58,629 nucleotides of DNA from Candidatus Accumulibacter contiguus (GCF_012940005.1 NZ_SPMX01000056.1:1-58629); one strand, 5' to 3'; numbered from the stretch's first letter, positions 1 through 9,390 are shown. Notes: generated from the sequence alone by a model not told the origin. Numbers and translations are program-made.

Positions 1-14
1 CTTTAGGCTTTCGT

Positions 15-212
15 CTAGTGAGATTCTTGCCGAGAATTTTTTGCGACTTCCGAAGACGATCTAGACCGCAGATAAGACAGAATCTTTCGATAGTCTTGAG
101 TTGTTGCCTCTCCAAATCCAAGTGATTCGAGATATCGAAGATTTTTGTCAAGCAGCTCGATAACTTCGGCGAAACCCTCAAGTTGCTCATTCGAGTCTCG
201 ATCATTATTCAC
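15..212 (-). CDS. Small hypothetical protein, partner of ParA
   Basis: A 65-residue acidic and polar protein with no family I recognise. Its start overlaps the last bases of the upstream parA-like gene in an ATGA-type arrangement, so the two are probably translationally coupled. ParA-type ATPases are often followed by a small DNA-binding or adaptor protein, and this gene sits where such a partner would be. No helix-turn-helix or ribbon-helix-helix is obvious by eye. The partner role is inferred only from position. Confidence 0.5.
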   Translation of the reverse strand: MNNDRDSNEQLEGFAEVIELLDKNLRYLESLGFGEATTQDYRKILSYLRSRSSSEVAKNSRQESH

Positions 213-1156
213 GGCAACAACCTCTTAGCAATTGCCTCACAAGTTGACTTCATCATGGGAATGACCTTCTTGATGTTCTGAGTCTCATAAGCCGTCCATA
301 CCGGCCAGCCCGCGTCGATCGCCTCTGCAACACCAGTCATGTGCTTGACAACAGGTTTGATCATCTCGTCGCCCCATTGACGGCGCAGAGCAGCTAGTTG
401 TTCTGTATGAATATTGGTCAATCCAGACGCTGCGTTACCGGCAGTCTTCGCCATAAATGGAACGATGGCTGCCATTTTCGTCTTCGGGCAGTAGGCCCCT
501 GGCACGTCCTTGTCGGCGACCGAAGATCCGGTGCGCAAGAAGTCAAGCTTCTTGTCAATTTTGTTCGTTACGAGCGTGCGAAAGTGTGTTACCCCACGAC
601 TTGACATCGCATCTGGTATCACCGGTATAAGGAAATAGTTGCTCGCGGCCAGAGCATTCTGACTCACGAGCTTCGTGGCAGGTGGACAGTCGAAAACAAT
701 GTAGTCGTAATTGCTGTCGGCTCTCACGTTGTCAAGCCACTCGGCCATCAATGTGCGCTTGTGCCATTCCGAGAGCATTGCCGACCCCATTGTCGTAGAT
801 GCCATTTCGATTTCCGTGTCGTCTAATTCAAACTGTGCGGGCACGAGATCAAGATTTGGAAAGAGATCGTATTTTGGGCTACGACTATGCAGGATATTCT
901 TGTGAATTATCTCCGTGCCCGGCATCTTTACTTTGCGATTGCAAAACGACTCGAAGATGGTGTTGCAAGTAGTTCTCGCGATCGCCGCCTTGTCCCACAG
1001 CGCGCCGCCCATCATGACAATGGACAGACTGGATTGGTGGTCAACATCGACGACCAAGACCTTGGAGCTTGCTGCCAGATGGGCCGCAAGGTGGAAGGTG
1101 AGCGTGGATTTACCAACGCCGCCTTTGAAGTTGATTACTGACACCTTGATTGCCAT
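209..1156 (-). CDS. ParA-family partition ATPase
   Basis: 315 residues. The deviant Walker A motif KGGVGKST lies near residues 11-18, and the switch/Walker B region includes YDYIVFDCPPA around residues 150-160. ParA/MinD ATPases use ATP-dependent, non-specific DNA binding to position plasmids, chromosomal islands or protein complexes. There is no N-terminal helix-turn-helix, as in type Ib ParA proteins. A perfect 15-base direct repeat lies about 75-110 bases upstream of the start and could be an operator or centromere-like site. No ParB is visible; the overlapping 65-residue gene is the only candidate partner. Location at the edge of accessory DNA suggests stabilisation of a mobile element. 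Confidence 0.85.
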   Translation of the reverse strand: MAIKVSVINFKGGVGKSTLTFHLAAHLAASSKVLVVDVDHQSSLSIVMMGGALWDKAAIARTTCNTIFESFCNRKVKMPGTEIIHKNILHSRSPKYDLFPNLDLVPAQFELDDTEIEMASTTMGSAMLSEWHKRTLMAEWLDNVRADSNYDYIVFDCPPATKLVSQNALAASNYFLIPVIPDAMSSRGVTHFRTLVTNKIDKKLDFLRTGSSVADKDVPGAYCPKTKMAAIVPFMAKTAGNAASGLTNIHTEQLAALRRQWGDEMIKPVVKHMTGVAEAIDAGWPVWTAYETQNIKKVIPMMKSTCEAIAKRLLP

Positions 1157-1231
1157 GGCTTCCCCCGGTTACACGTTATTGATGGCCGGACCTCCTGCAG
1201 GGGCAAAGGATAGGAAATCCAAAGGTACCAA

Positions 1232-1264
1232 AGGGAGTATATGAGCCAGAGGGAGTATATGAGC
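1232..1264. repeat. Two 15-bp direct repeats upstream of parA
   Basis: AGGGAGTATATGAGC occurs twice (1232-1246 and 1250-1264), identical and with an 18-base period. It lies in the leader upstream of the minus-strand parA-like gene. Short tandem iterons in this position commonly serve as autoregulatory operators or parS sites for ParA systems. Function is inferred; no other copy was noticed in the window. Confidence 0.6.
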
Positions 1265-1509
1265 TTCCATCAAGCGGCGTCAATCTCGCATTTGGCCCCG
1301 GGAGGCCCTGACAAGTCATGCGAAACCCGCCCCGCTCAGTGAGTTGTCCCACGACGGGCGATGGTAGCTCGTTTTGCTTTGGCTTCGAGCGTTGCGTGTT
1401 GGCACTTTCAGATCGGCACCGGTTGGGCTGCGCTTAGAGCTCGCCCATGGTGGTGTAGAGGCCCTGCCGGAACGGCGACACACGGGCAAGCATCAGGCGT
1501 GGTGGCAAG

Positions 1510-1612
1510 CATGGCACTGCTGAACATCGAACGGCGGCTTCCGTGTTGTCGGCGGTTGCGATGAATGGCCGCTTCCAAAATCCTCGACCGTCGGTTCAGG
1601 GTCGAAACGGGA
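1510..1612. repeat. Dispersed repeat copy 1 (island-associated)
   Basis: This stretch shares a recognisable pattern with 18880-18975: a GTTGCGATGAATG core, then CCGCTT, then CGGTTCAGGGTCG, in the same orientation. It lies in the gene-free interval between parA and the RecD2-type helicase (1157-1673), where I see no coding sequence. It is probably a degenerate member of a short, non-autonomous dispersed element. Confidence 0.5.
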
Positions 1613-1673
1613 CGTAGCACATAGTTGCGACGACCCCACGCCGATTACCTTGTGACGCAAGAGTGGTGGCCCG

Positions 1674-3857
1674 CTATCGGCCCGTCGTGGAGAGACGCTC
1701 CTTCAGCTTCGACCACCGCCGTTCGACCTGCTTCCCCTTGACGGCCATGGCCAGCGCCTTCTTCTGGCCGACGAGCACCACCAGCCTTTTGCCACGGGTG
1801 ATGCCCGTATAGATCAGGTTGCGCTTGAGCATCATGTAGTGCTGGGTCGAGATCGGAATGACCACCACCGGGTACTCTGAGCCCTGGGACTTGTGGATCG
1901 TCGTCGCGTAGCAAAGCACCAATTCGTCGAGTTCGTTGAACGGATAGGTGACCACCCGGCCATCGAAGGTCACGGTGAGTTCCTCTTCGTCCCGATCTAT
2001 GCCGGTCACGAAGCCGATGTCGCCGTTGAAGACATCCCGGTCGTAGTTGTTCTCGATCTGCATCACCTTGTCGCCGACGCTGAAGCGGTTGCCGAACTTA
2101 TCGACACTGTGTTCGCCGGGAGGATTCAGAGCCTCCTGCAGTGCCTGATTGATGCCTCGGGCACCGGTAATTCCCCGGTTCATCGGGCAAAGCACCTGAA
2201 TGTCGCGAACCGGATCGACGTTGAACTTTCGGGGCAGGCGCGTCTGCACCAGATCGACCACAGTTTGCGCGATCACGTCCGGTTCCTCAGCGGCGACGAG
2301 GTAAAAATCCGAGGTCTCTCCTCTATTCGGCAGGCTGGGGAAAACACCCTGGTTGATCTGATGGGCGCTACGCACGATGCGCGAGGTGGCTGCCTGACGG
2401 AATACCTCGGTGAGGCGAATCACGGGCACGGCGCCCGAGTCGATGAGATCGGTCAGGAATTGACCGGGACCGACCGAGGGCAGTTGATCCACGTCGCCTA
2501 CGAGGATCATCGCCGTGGAGGTGGCGACCGCCTTGAGGAGTTGGTTCGCCAGTGGCACGTCGATCATGGAGCACTCGTCGGCAACCAGGAGATCACATTC
2601 GAGCGGATTTTCCGCGTTGCGCTTGAACTGGCCACTGAGCGGATTGACTTCCAGCAAGCGATGGATGGTCTTGGCTTCGAGACCTGTCGATTCGGAGAGG
2701 CGTTTGGCCGCCCGTCCGGTGGGCGCACACAGCAGCGGCCTGACGCCCTTGACGGTCAGGATGGTCAGAATCGAATTGACCAGGGTGGTCTTGCCCACTC
2801 CAGGCCCGCCAGTGATCACCAGGATTTTCGAAGACAGCGCGAGACGAATGGCTTCCTTCTGGCTGTCGGCCAACTGGATTGAGAGCTTCTGCTCGACCCA
2901 GGGAATGGCCTTGTCGGCATCGAAGGCCGGCAGAGTCCCTGGATCGGTCTTGAGGCGCCGGATTTGAGCGGCAATCGATTGCTCGGCGTAGTACAGAGGC
3001 GCCAAGAACACGCAGGGCTGGCCTTCGACGGTATCGGGGAACAGTACCTCGTCGGTGATTTCCTGAGCAATGGCGGTTTCGATGATGGATTCCGGGATAT
3101 CCAGCAGTTTCACTGCCAGGGGAACCAGTTCGGCATAGGGCAGACCGCAGTGGCCTTGGCCCGAGGCTTCGGTGAGCGCATAGGAAATGCCGGCCTGGGC
3201 GCGAAGGGGAGAATCCTTGGCAATGCCAATCTTCTGCGCGATCGTGTCGGCAGAAAGGAAGCCGATGCCGCGAATATCCTGGGCCAGCCGGTACGGGTTT
3301 TCCCGAACGATGTCGATGGCACCCTGGCCGTAGGTCTTGAAGATGCGAACGGCGCGGGATGTCGAAACGCCATGCGCGTGCAGGAAGACCATGATGCTGC
3401 GAATGACCTTCTGGTCGGCCCAGCCGGACGTGATCCTTCTGGCTCGCACTTCCCCGATGCCCGGAATTTCACGAAGACGTTCGGGTGATTGCTCGATCAC
3501 ATCGAAAACGGCCGCGCCGAAGGACTTCACCAGTTTGCCGGCGTAGATCGGCCCGATTCCCTTGACCATACCCGATCCAAGGTACCGTTCGATGCCCGTC
3601 AAGGTGGTCGGCGGGGAAATTTTGACGAACACGGCGCGGAACTGGCGGCCATGTTCGCGATCAGTGACCCAGGTCCCAGAGGCGGAAGCGTATTCACCGG
3701 GGGAAACGATGGGAGTGTGGCCGATCAGAGTGATCAGTTCTCGCTCACCCTTCACCTTCAGTCGGAGGACGCAAAAGCCGTTCTGCTCGTTGTGAAACGT
3801 GACCCGCTCAACGAGGCCGGCAAGGCGGTCGAGTGCGGCGGCGTTGGCGTCAGTCAT
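1674..3857 (-). CDS. recD2: RecD2-type SF1B DNA helicase
   Basis: 727 residues, the usual length for RecD2/RecD-like helicases that act without RecBC. The N-terminal region (about 1-95) looks like an OB-type fold, followed by helix-hairpin-helix segments (for example LTGIERYLGSGMVKGIG and REIPGIGEVRA). The motor has Walker [13 protein letters not shown] near residue 360, motif II VADECSMID, motif III GDVDQLPSVG, and a C-terminal UvrD_C_2 segment with CYATTIHKSQGSEYP. These enzymes unwind DNA 5' to 3' in repair and mobile-element metabolism. It is transcribed with the flanking accessory genes but separated from the next upstream gene by about 160 bases, so membership in the 4-9.4 kb cassette is uncertain. 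Confidence 0.9.
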   Translation of the reverse strand: MTDANAAALDRLAGLVERVTFHNEQNGFCVLRLKVKGERELITLIGHTPIVSPGEYASASGTWVTDREHGRQFRAVFVKISPPTTLTGIERYLGSGMVKGIGPIYAGKLVKSFGAAVFDVIEQSPERLREIPGIGEVRARRITSGWADQKVIRSIMVFLHAHGVSTSRAVRIFKTYGQGAIDIVRENPYRLAQDIRGIGFLSADTIAQKIGIAKDSPLRAQAGISYALTEASGQGHCGLPYAELVPLAVKLLDIPESIIETAIAQEITDEVLFPDTVEGQPCVFLAPLYYAEQSIAAQIRRLKTDPGTLPAFDADKAIPWVEQKLSIQLADSQKEAIRLALSSKILVITGGPGVGKTTLVNSILTILTVKGVRPLLCAPTGRAAKRLSESTGLEAKTIHRLLEVNPLSGQFKRNAENPLECDLLVADECSMIDVPLANQLLKAVATSTAMILVGDVDQLPSVGPGQFLTDLIDSGAVPVIRLTEVFRQAATSRIVRSAHQINQGVFPSLPNRGETSDFYLVAAEEPDVIAQTVVDLVQTRLPRKFNVDPVRDIQVLCPMNRGITGARGINQALQEALNPPGEHSVDKFGNRFSVGDKVMQIENNYDRDVFNGDIGFVTGIDRDEEELTVTFDGRVVTYPFNELDELVLCYATTIHKSQGSEYPVVVIPISTQHYMMLKRNLIYTGITRGKRLVVLVGQKKALAMAVKGKQVERRWSKLKERLSTTGR

Positions 3858-4020
3858 GGCGAACCGCGGTCACGACGCCCCGCGAGCGATTGGCCGCTTT
3901 CCTTCTGCTTGCCCTTCCCATTTGTCGTCGTATCGCCTTCAAATTTCGGCGCCATTGTACGAATGTGCACTCCCACGTGCCATGGCAAGGTGGCCAAGGC
4001 TCCCTGCCCAGACAAATCGC

Positions 4021-6186
4021 CTAAATCCCCTTTGATGCAAAATCACGGGCCGCAGCTAAGTTAAGTCGTCGTGAGGCAAAGCTATTGAAGAACAAGCGGT
4101 CGGGTAGAGCCCAGTCCCACTTTTCGGGTGCACCCATCGCGGGCCGCTGGAGAATATCTGCCGGGTCAGGCAGCGGCGCAGTGGCGATTGCAGCCAGCGC
4201 ATCGCTGACCTCGGCTTCGGCAGCGGCACGTACTCGCAGGCAGATGCCCATGTTTTCAGCCGTCAATCCTTGTGCTCGCAACAGCCAAACCAGTGCGTCC
4301 TGCGTGGCATCACCCCGCCAGGCAAATAGACTCACCGTGCGCCCTTCCGTAGACATAAGCTTTTCAGACAGATTCAGTTGATTGTAGTGGCAGCGTGCCG
4401 CTGTCAGCACCTCGCAAGCAGTGTCATCAAGCCATTCCGGGTAGTCGGTTCCGGCCAGCAGCATGCGCATCTCTTTGCGCACGCGATCATGAACTGGCAT
4501 GCCGGAGCCGCCTGTTCTCGGCAATTTACCGGTGCTTGCGACGATCAGTTCCACGCGCAGCTTGTCATGGTCTATTTGGGCGATCTGCCAACGCCGCCCT
4601 GCAAAGATCAGTGCATCACCGATGCCATGGGCTCGTTTCAGGGGCAAGGTGCCCAGTTCCTTGCCCGCGTGCCGCAGTCGGTACTCGCGAGTGTCCTGAA
4701 AGGCGGCGAAGAAAGTGAAGTGATTCACGCGCCTCTCCCCAACGCGGCCGTGCAGGAGAACGCGATTGCTATCCTGCATGATTAGCTCGTTCGCCGCCAA
4801 GCTGCGCAGTAGTTCGATGAAATCGTCTGCGGCAACGCGAAACGGACCTTCCACACACAGGACCCGGTAAGCCTCTGCTGCGGTCACCCCACAACGCTCG
4901 CCGATCAAGCTCAGAATCTGCTGCACGAGTGTGGAGTAATGGAACGAACTGGGAGGTGGTGGCTCATACCACTTGGCCAGAAACAACCGAATCACTGCGA
5001 TGGACTGCAACAGGTCGTCGTGCAGACCAGCCGCGAAGCCCGAGTCTGCAGCCAGTTCTTCCGTCACACAATACTGCCAAAGTTCGGCAGCCTCACCTTC
5101 TCGTCTTCCAGCTCGCCCAATACGCTGACATAGGCTTGCCACAGATTCAGGAGCACCGATTTGCACCACGCCGCGAATGGCGCCAATGTCGATGCCCATT
5201 TCCAGGGTACTGGTGCAAATTGCACTGACCGGCAGATTGCCGCGCTTCAGTTCAAATTCAGTGCTCTCACGTTCCGTTTTGCCTAGGCGGCCATGATGCG
5301 GGAGGAAGGTAACCGGCAATCCCGTGGTTTCGCAGAGACGGCGCAGGGTATCTGCGTAGAACTCGACCATGCCGGTACTGTTGGGAAAAATCAGGTAATT
5401 CGCGTCGCGCAGCCGCTTTAATAGGCTTGTCGCAATACTCGTGTGGGCCGTCTCAGCGGTATCTCCACCATTGGCGGGTTGCGACACCGCCTTAAGCACC
5501 AGGCGCAGTGATTTCGTCTCTGCCGTGCTGGCAATTACCCGAACATCTTGCCCTTCGTCCAGCCGCAGGAAATCCGCCGCCATTCCCATGTCGCCAAGAG
5601 TAGCCGACAATCCCACGCGCTGTATCCGTCGCCCCAGTGCAGCCTCCAGACGATGCAACAGCGATTGCAGTTGGCGGCCGCGCTCACTGGCGATGAACGC
5701 ATGCAACTCATCGACAACCACCGCTTCGAGCGTTCCGAACAAATTGCTCAACTCAGCGCCCCGACGAAACAGGAGGGATTCAAGGGACTCTGGAGTGATC
5801 AGCACCACGCCACGGGGCGCAGCGACGAAGCGTTTTCGAGATGCGTCTCCGATGTCGCCGTGCCATGGATAAACGGCGATCCCCAGTCGCTCGCAAAGAA
5901 CGCTCAGACGATCGCGCTGATCGTTGATGAGCGCCTTCATCGGCGCCACATAGAGCAGAACGCCTTCCGCACCGCCCTGCCATAGCCGGGTGAGCAGGGG
6001 CAGGAAAGCGGCCTCCGTCTTGCCGGAAGCGGTGGCTGCCGCGATCACCACATCGAGCCTGCCTTCCAGGATGGGCAACAATGCTTCCGCCTGTGCGGGC
6101 CGAAGGTCCGACCAACCCTGCTCATATAGCCAGCGCTGGAGAGGTGGGGCAAGATGCTCGAAGGTCGCGCGTGTCTCCGGTGCCAT
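4021..6186 (-). CDS. Lhr/BrxHI-like DEAD/DEAH-box helicase
   Basis: 721-residue superfamily II helicase. Visible motifs are Q-motif-like LRPAQAEALLP, Walker A ATASGKTEAAF near residue 50, motif II VVVDELHAF, motif III LSATLGD, motif V SAICTSTLEMGIDIGAI and motif VI QRIGRAGRREG, followed by a long C-terminal region. The length and order match the Lhr-like helicases called BrxHI in type 2 BREX loci, which are also found beside DUF2791-type ATPases and TerB-domain proteins. It is the last gene of a three-gene minus-strand cassette, 110 bases downstream of the DUF1566/TerB-C gene. Inferred role: DNA remodelling in a defence or stress system. It could also be a stand-alone repair helicase. Confidence 0.85.
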   Translation of the reverse strand: MAPETRATFEHLAPPLQRWLYEQGWSDLRPAQAEALLPILEGRLDVVIAAATASGKTEAAFLPLLTRLWQGGAEGVLLYVAPMKALINDQRDRLSVLCERLGIAVYPWHGDIGDASRKRFVAAPRGVVLITPESLESLLFRRGAELSNLFGTLEAVVVDELHAFIASERGRQLQSLLHRLEAALGRRIQRVGLSATLGDMGMAADFLRLDEGQDVRVIASTAETKSLRLVLKAVSQPANGGDTAETAHTSIATSLLKRLRDANYLIFPNSTGMVEFYADTLRRLCETTGLPVTFLPHHGRLGKTERESTEFELKRGNLPVSAICTSTLEMGIDIGAIRGVVQIGAPESVASLCQRIGRAGRREGEAAELWQYCVTEELAADSGFAAGLHDDLLQSIAVIRLFLAKWYEPPPPSSFHYSTLVQQILSLIGERCGVTAAEAYRVLCVEGPFRVAADDFIELLRSLAANELIMQDSNRVLLHGRVGERRVNHFTFFAAFQDTREYRLRHAGKELGTLPLKRAHGIGDALIFAGRRWQIAQIDHDKLRVELIVASTGKLPRTGGSGMPVHDRVRKEMRMLLAGTDYPEWLDDTACEVLTAARCHYNQLNLSEKLMSTEGRTVSLFAWRGDATQDALVWLLRAQGLTAENMGICLRVRAAAEAEVSDALAAIATAPLPDPADILQRPAMGAPEKWDWALPDRLFFNSFASRRLNLAAARDFASKGI

Positions 6187-6296
6187 GTGAATCAGCCGAG
6201 TTCCAATTGAGCAACGACGGTCAGATTTTCCTCGAATTCCAGCATATGTCTATCAACTGGCCGTCCGACGTGGCTGGCACGAGAACAAGGCGGGCT

Positions 6297-8036
6297 TCAC
6301 TCCCAGTTGGCAATCACGGTCGCAAGCACCTCTTTGAAGACAATAATCTCATCATCGTTTTCTTCAAGGGCGATGTCGCCCGTTAGATCGAGCGCACGTT
6401 CGTTGAGTTGGTCAATGACGGCTCCGGGGAGGAGGTCAAGCGGCAGGAGCCGCACGCGAAGATCTGAGAACGAAACACGTTGCTGGCAAGCCAACCAGTG
6501 TAAGACTTCCGCGAATGTGGGCACCGGCTCGGGCAGAACTTCCTTAACCATGACCGGCTCCGTGACGGCTGGTGCAGACCCAGCGAGCCACAAAGCGGAG
6601 AGCTCGGCAACCTCAGCCGGCAAGAGCGACGGGTTTCGCTTGATGAGGTCAATTGCATAGCGTGCAAGCAATTGCATCTGCTCAGGAGCTTCTATCCACT
6701 GTTCCAATCTTCCCAGCCAGGTGTCGAGTGTCGCATCCGCGGCTTCGAACCTTTCGACTCTCTCGACAGTCCCCGCCAATTCAGGTTTGCTTAGGTCTAC
6801 GCGATCAGACTGTGTATCCCGCACCAGGCGAACGTGGTCATTAAAAGTGCGGCCGAGATTGCTGACTTTGCCATCGTAGAAATCCACGCCCCAAGCAAAC
6901 TGCGGATGATCGGCGTTGTGAGAAGCTGACCAAAAGTATGTGCTTGGGGTCTTCGGAAAGACCTTGATATCAATGGCCGGCTTACCTCTGGTCCGATCTA
7001 CGAGGCCCTGCAACTCTACAATATCAGGGAGCCGCCAATCGTTGAAGCCAGCAAATCGGTGCTGTAGCGTCGTGGCTTGATCCCAAGTATAAGAGTCGGG
7101 CTTCCCAACACAGGTCGTGCCGTCCCATGTTTGCCCCAGGGCGCAACGCATCCACATCAACCCGGTACGCTTATCGATAGTAGTCCCGCCGGGCCGATTA
7201 AGGAAATTGCTGTGCTCGTCGTAGCACCGTGGCTGAGGTGAGAACTTTGGCCGTGGTGAAAAGTTAGCGATCACGCTCTTGTGCCCATCCATGAGAACCG
7301 TACAACTCTTGTCATAGCTGGAGCAAGCGCCGCTCCAACCTGTGAAAACAGCGCCACCACTTGGAACAGCGGTCAAGATAACAACGGCGCCGGCTGGGAA
7401 CCCTTCAGAGCCATCGGCCTCACCAAGATGCTCTTGTCGCTCGACGGTAACGGAGCCCAAGCCCAAGCCAGCTATAGTTGTCTGCAGTCCAAATCTAACC
7501 AAAGACGGCCCGCCGCGGACACAACGAACATGAACGTTGCGGCTATTCTTGTTGCCAAGAGTACCTGCGTCACCAATTTTGAAATTTACTAACCACGCCC
7601 TGAATCCGTCTCGAGAGAAGGCATGCTCGGGTGTGCACGACCAGAAGCACTTGCTTGGGGTGTTAGGAAAAGCCTCGGTATCGATAGCCGGATCGCTTCT
7701 TTCTCTATCAAGGATCGTTCTCAGTTCATCAATTTCTGGAAGCCTCCAGTCGTCGTAACCGCCAAAACTATGACGTAACTGTACCGCTTCGTCCCAACTG
7801 AAGGTATCAGCTGCGCCGAGGCAAGCAGCTCCTTCCCACGTCTGCCCTAACGCGCAACGCATCCACATCAGTCCCGTACGCATGTCTGTTACGGTACCGT
7901 CACGATTGTCCATAAAGTGCTGGCTAGCATTTCGGAATTGCTCGGCATTCCCGGCAATGCTCGGCTTCGGTATCGGCAAGTCACTTTCCGCCAGTGTCTT
8001 TCGCCAACGCTTGCTGATCTTTCCGAAAGTATTCAT
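6297..8036 (-). CDS. Tandem DUF1566 protein with TerB-C-like tail
   Basis: 579 residues. Two DUF1566 (Lcl C-terminal, C-type-lectin-like fold) domains at about 48-175 and 285-407 share the pattern TGLMWMRCALGQTW...DWRLP. Between them, at about 178-260, is a beta-repeat-like segment (FTGWSGACSS...VIANFSP). The last 75 residues (about 505-579) resemble the TerB-C domain: a leucine-rich helical stretch, then IDQLNERALDLTGD, an acidic EENDDE patch and a terminal VLATVIANWE. There is no signal peptide or membrane segment although most DUF1566 proteins are secreted, so a cytosolic role is likely. It sits 25 bases after a DUF2791-type ATPase and before an Lhr-like helicase, where a TerB-N/TerB-C protein usually stands. 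I infer that the DUF1566 pair acts as a sensor module replacing TerB-N. The TerB-C call rests on pattern recognition. Confidence 0.75.
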   Translation of the reverse strand: MNTFGKISKRWRKTLAESDLPIPKPSIAGNAEQFRNASQHFMDNRDGTVTDMRTGLMWMRCALGQTWEGAACLGAADTFSWDEAVQLRHSFGGYDDWRLPEIDELRTILDRERSDPAIDTEAFPNTPSKCFWSCTPEHAFSRDGFRAWLVNFKIGDAGTLGNKNSRNVHVRCVRGGPSLVRFGLQTTIAGLGLGSVTVERQEHLGEADGSEGFPAGAVVILTAVPSGGAVFTGWSGACSSYDKSCTVLMDGHKSVIANFSPRPKFSPQPRCYDEHSNFLNRPGGTTIDKRTGLMWMRCALGQTWDGTTCVGKPDSYTWDQATTLQHRFAGFNDWRLPDIVELQGLVDRTRGKPAIDIKVFPKTPSTYFWSASHNADHPQFAWGVDFYDGKVSNLGRTFNDHVRLVRDTQSDRVDLSKPELAGTVERVERFEAADATLDTWLGRLEQWIEAPEQMQLLARYAIDLIKRNPSLLPAEVAELSALWLAGSAPAVTEPVMVKEVLPEPVPTFAEVLHWLACQQRVSFSDLRVRLLPLDLLPGAVIDQLNERALDLTGDIALEENDDEIIVFKEVLATVIANWE

Positions 8037-8061
8037 AGCAGGCTGGCCAGTTGGCTAGGGA

Positions 8062-9390
8062 TTACAGTGTGAGCTGAACCAACTCGTCACTGATCTCCCG
8101 ACTTGAAACGTCGGCATCCGTAGTCAGCTCTACTTCCCCCAGCAAGTCTTCCCAGCTGCTCCCTGGGTTCTGTTCCAGCACCGCCAGCAACCCGATGAAC
8201 GCCTTGATAGCGGTACGCGGCGTGCGGAAAGTGGCCTCGCCAATCCGCTGCTCGCAGTAGTTCATGAACGCAGCAATGGCCGTATGGGGAAGCGGGAATG
8301 AATGGTTGTTCCCTCCGTGATAGACCAAGTGGACCTTGCTCAATAGCGTGGCGAACTGCTCCCGGCTCAGGTTGTCGAGGCGAAGTACGGGCCCAGTGTG
8401 ATCAACCAGGCCGTTCCGTGCGAATGGATTATCAGTGAGGCGGGACTGCAGGGCCGGGTAGCTATAGAGGCCGCGCCTCGGATCGGTTAGGAATTCTGGG
8501 GTGCCACCAAGAAGAAAGCCGAGTCCTTCGGCGCCACCCTGTTCAAGGTCGTTAAGGATGCGAAGAATCTGTTCGTAGTTGCTATTACGTGATAATGGGT
8601 TGGGGAGTTTGTAGAGATTGACCAGTTCGTCGAGGCAGATGAGCAGGCCTTTGTAGCCCGCCAGTCGACAAAAGCGGGCCAGAAGTTTGATCTGATCGTA
8701 GAGGGCTGCATCACCGATTATTTCACGCACTCCGAGAGCCTGCCTGGCATCCGTCTTGGCGCTGAACTCGCCGCGCAGCCACCGGATGGCGCTCGCCTTG
8801 AGGGTATCGTCGTCCTTCTCGTAGGCACGCCAGTAGGCGGCGATCACCGTGGCGAAGTCGTATCCCATGACGAGTTCAGTCAGGTTTTCTAGTCGATCGT
8901 GGATAATGTCCTCTGGCTTGCGACCTGTCTTACGTGCCTCAGCGAGGGCGGTGGTGATGAATTTTTCGACCACGGTGGTCAGGGCTCCCCCGCTCGGCTT
9001 GGTACGGGTGGCCACATTCTTCATCAACTCAGCGTACAAGCTGCGGGCTTCACCGCCCGATGCTTGCAGGCGCCGACCTGGGTTGAGGTCGGCGTGAGCG
9101 ACCACCAGTTGGCGATCCATGGCCTCGGCTCGAACGACATTCAGGAAAAATGTCTTGCCGGATCCGTATTCGCCGATGACCAAGCGAAAGGCCGAGCCGC
9201 CCTCAGTGATGCCACCAAGATCCTTGTCGAGAGCCATGATTTCGGCATCTCGGCCAACCTGGATGTGTCGTGCGCCCAGCCGGGGCGTCACACCCGCACG
9301 TAGAGACTGGATCAGAGCATCGCGTTCACGGGGACGGAGTTCTGGACTGAGCATCGCAGGCGGCTTCTTGATATTCAATGGTATGAGCAT
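8062..9390 (-). CDS. BrxD-like (DUF2791-type) P-loop ATPase
   Basis: 442 residues from the ATG at 9390; an upstream in-frame ATG at 9534 would add 48 residues that look unlike the family, so the shorter start is preferred. The N-terminal signature LSPELRPRERDALIQSLRAG is followed by Walker A GEYGSGKTFFLN near residues 73-84, Walker B LLICLDELVNL, and a sensor-like FLLGGTPEFL. These are typical of DUF2791 ATPases (BREX BrxD and relatives in Ter-associated operons). It is the first gene of the cassette with the DUF1566/TerB-C protein and the Lhr-like helicase. Inferred role: ATP-dependent loading or switching factor for the helicase. No substrate can be named from sequence. Confidence 0.82.
   Translation of the reverse strand: MLIPLNIKKPPAMLSPELRPRERDALIQSLRAGVTPRLGARHIQVGRDAEIMALDKDLGGITEGGSAFRLVIGEYGSGKTFFLNVVRAEAMDRQLVVAHADLNPGRRLQASGGEARSLYAELMKNVATRTKPSGGALTTVVEKFITTALAEARKTGRKPEDIIHDRLENLTELVMGYDFATVIAAYWRAYEKDDDTLKASAIRWLRGEFSAKTDARQALGVREIIGDAALYDQIKLLARFCRLAGYKGLLICLDELVNLYKLPNPLSRNSNYEQILRILNDLEQGGAEGLGFLLGGTPEFLTDPRRGLYSYPALQSRLTDNPFARNGLVDHTGPVLRLDNLSREQFATLLSKVHLVYHGGNNHSFPLPHTAIAAFMNYCEQRIGEATFRTPRTAIKAFIGLLAVLEQNPGSSWEDLLGEVELTTDADVSSREISDELVQLTL

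Noticed and set aside
6297-8036. Possible diversity-generating retroelement target
   Set aside because: C-type-lectin-like domains are typical targets, but no reverse transcriptase, template repeat or near-identical variable repeat is present in the window.
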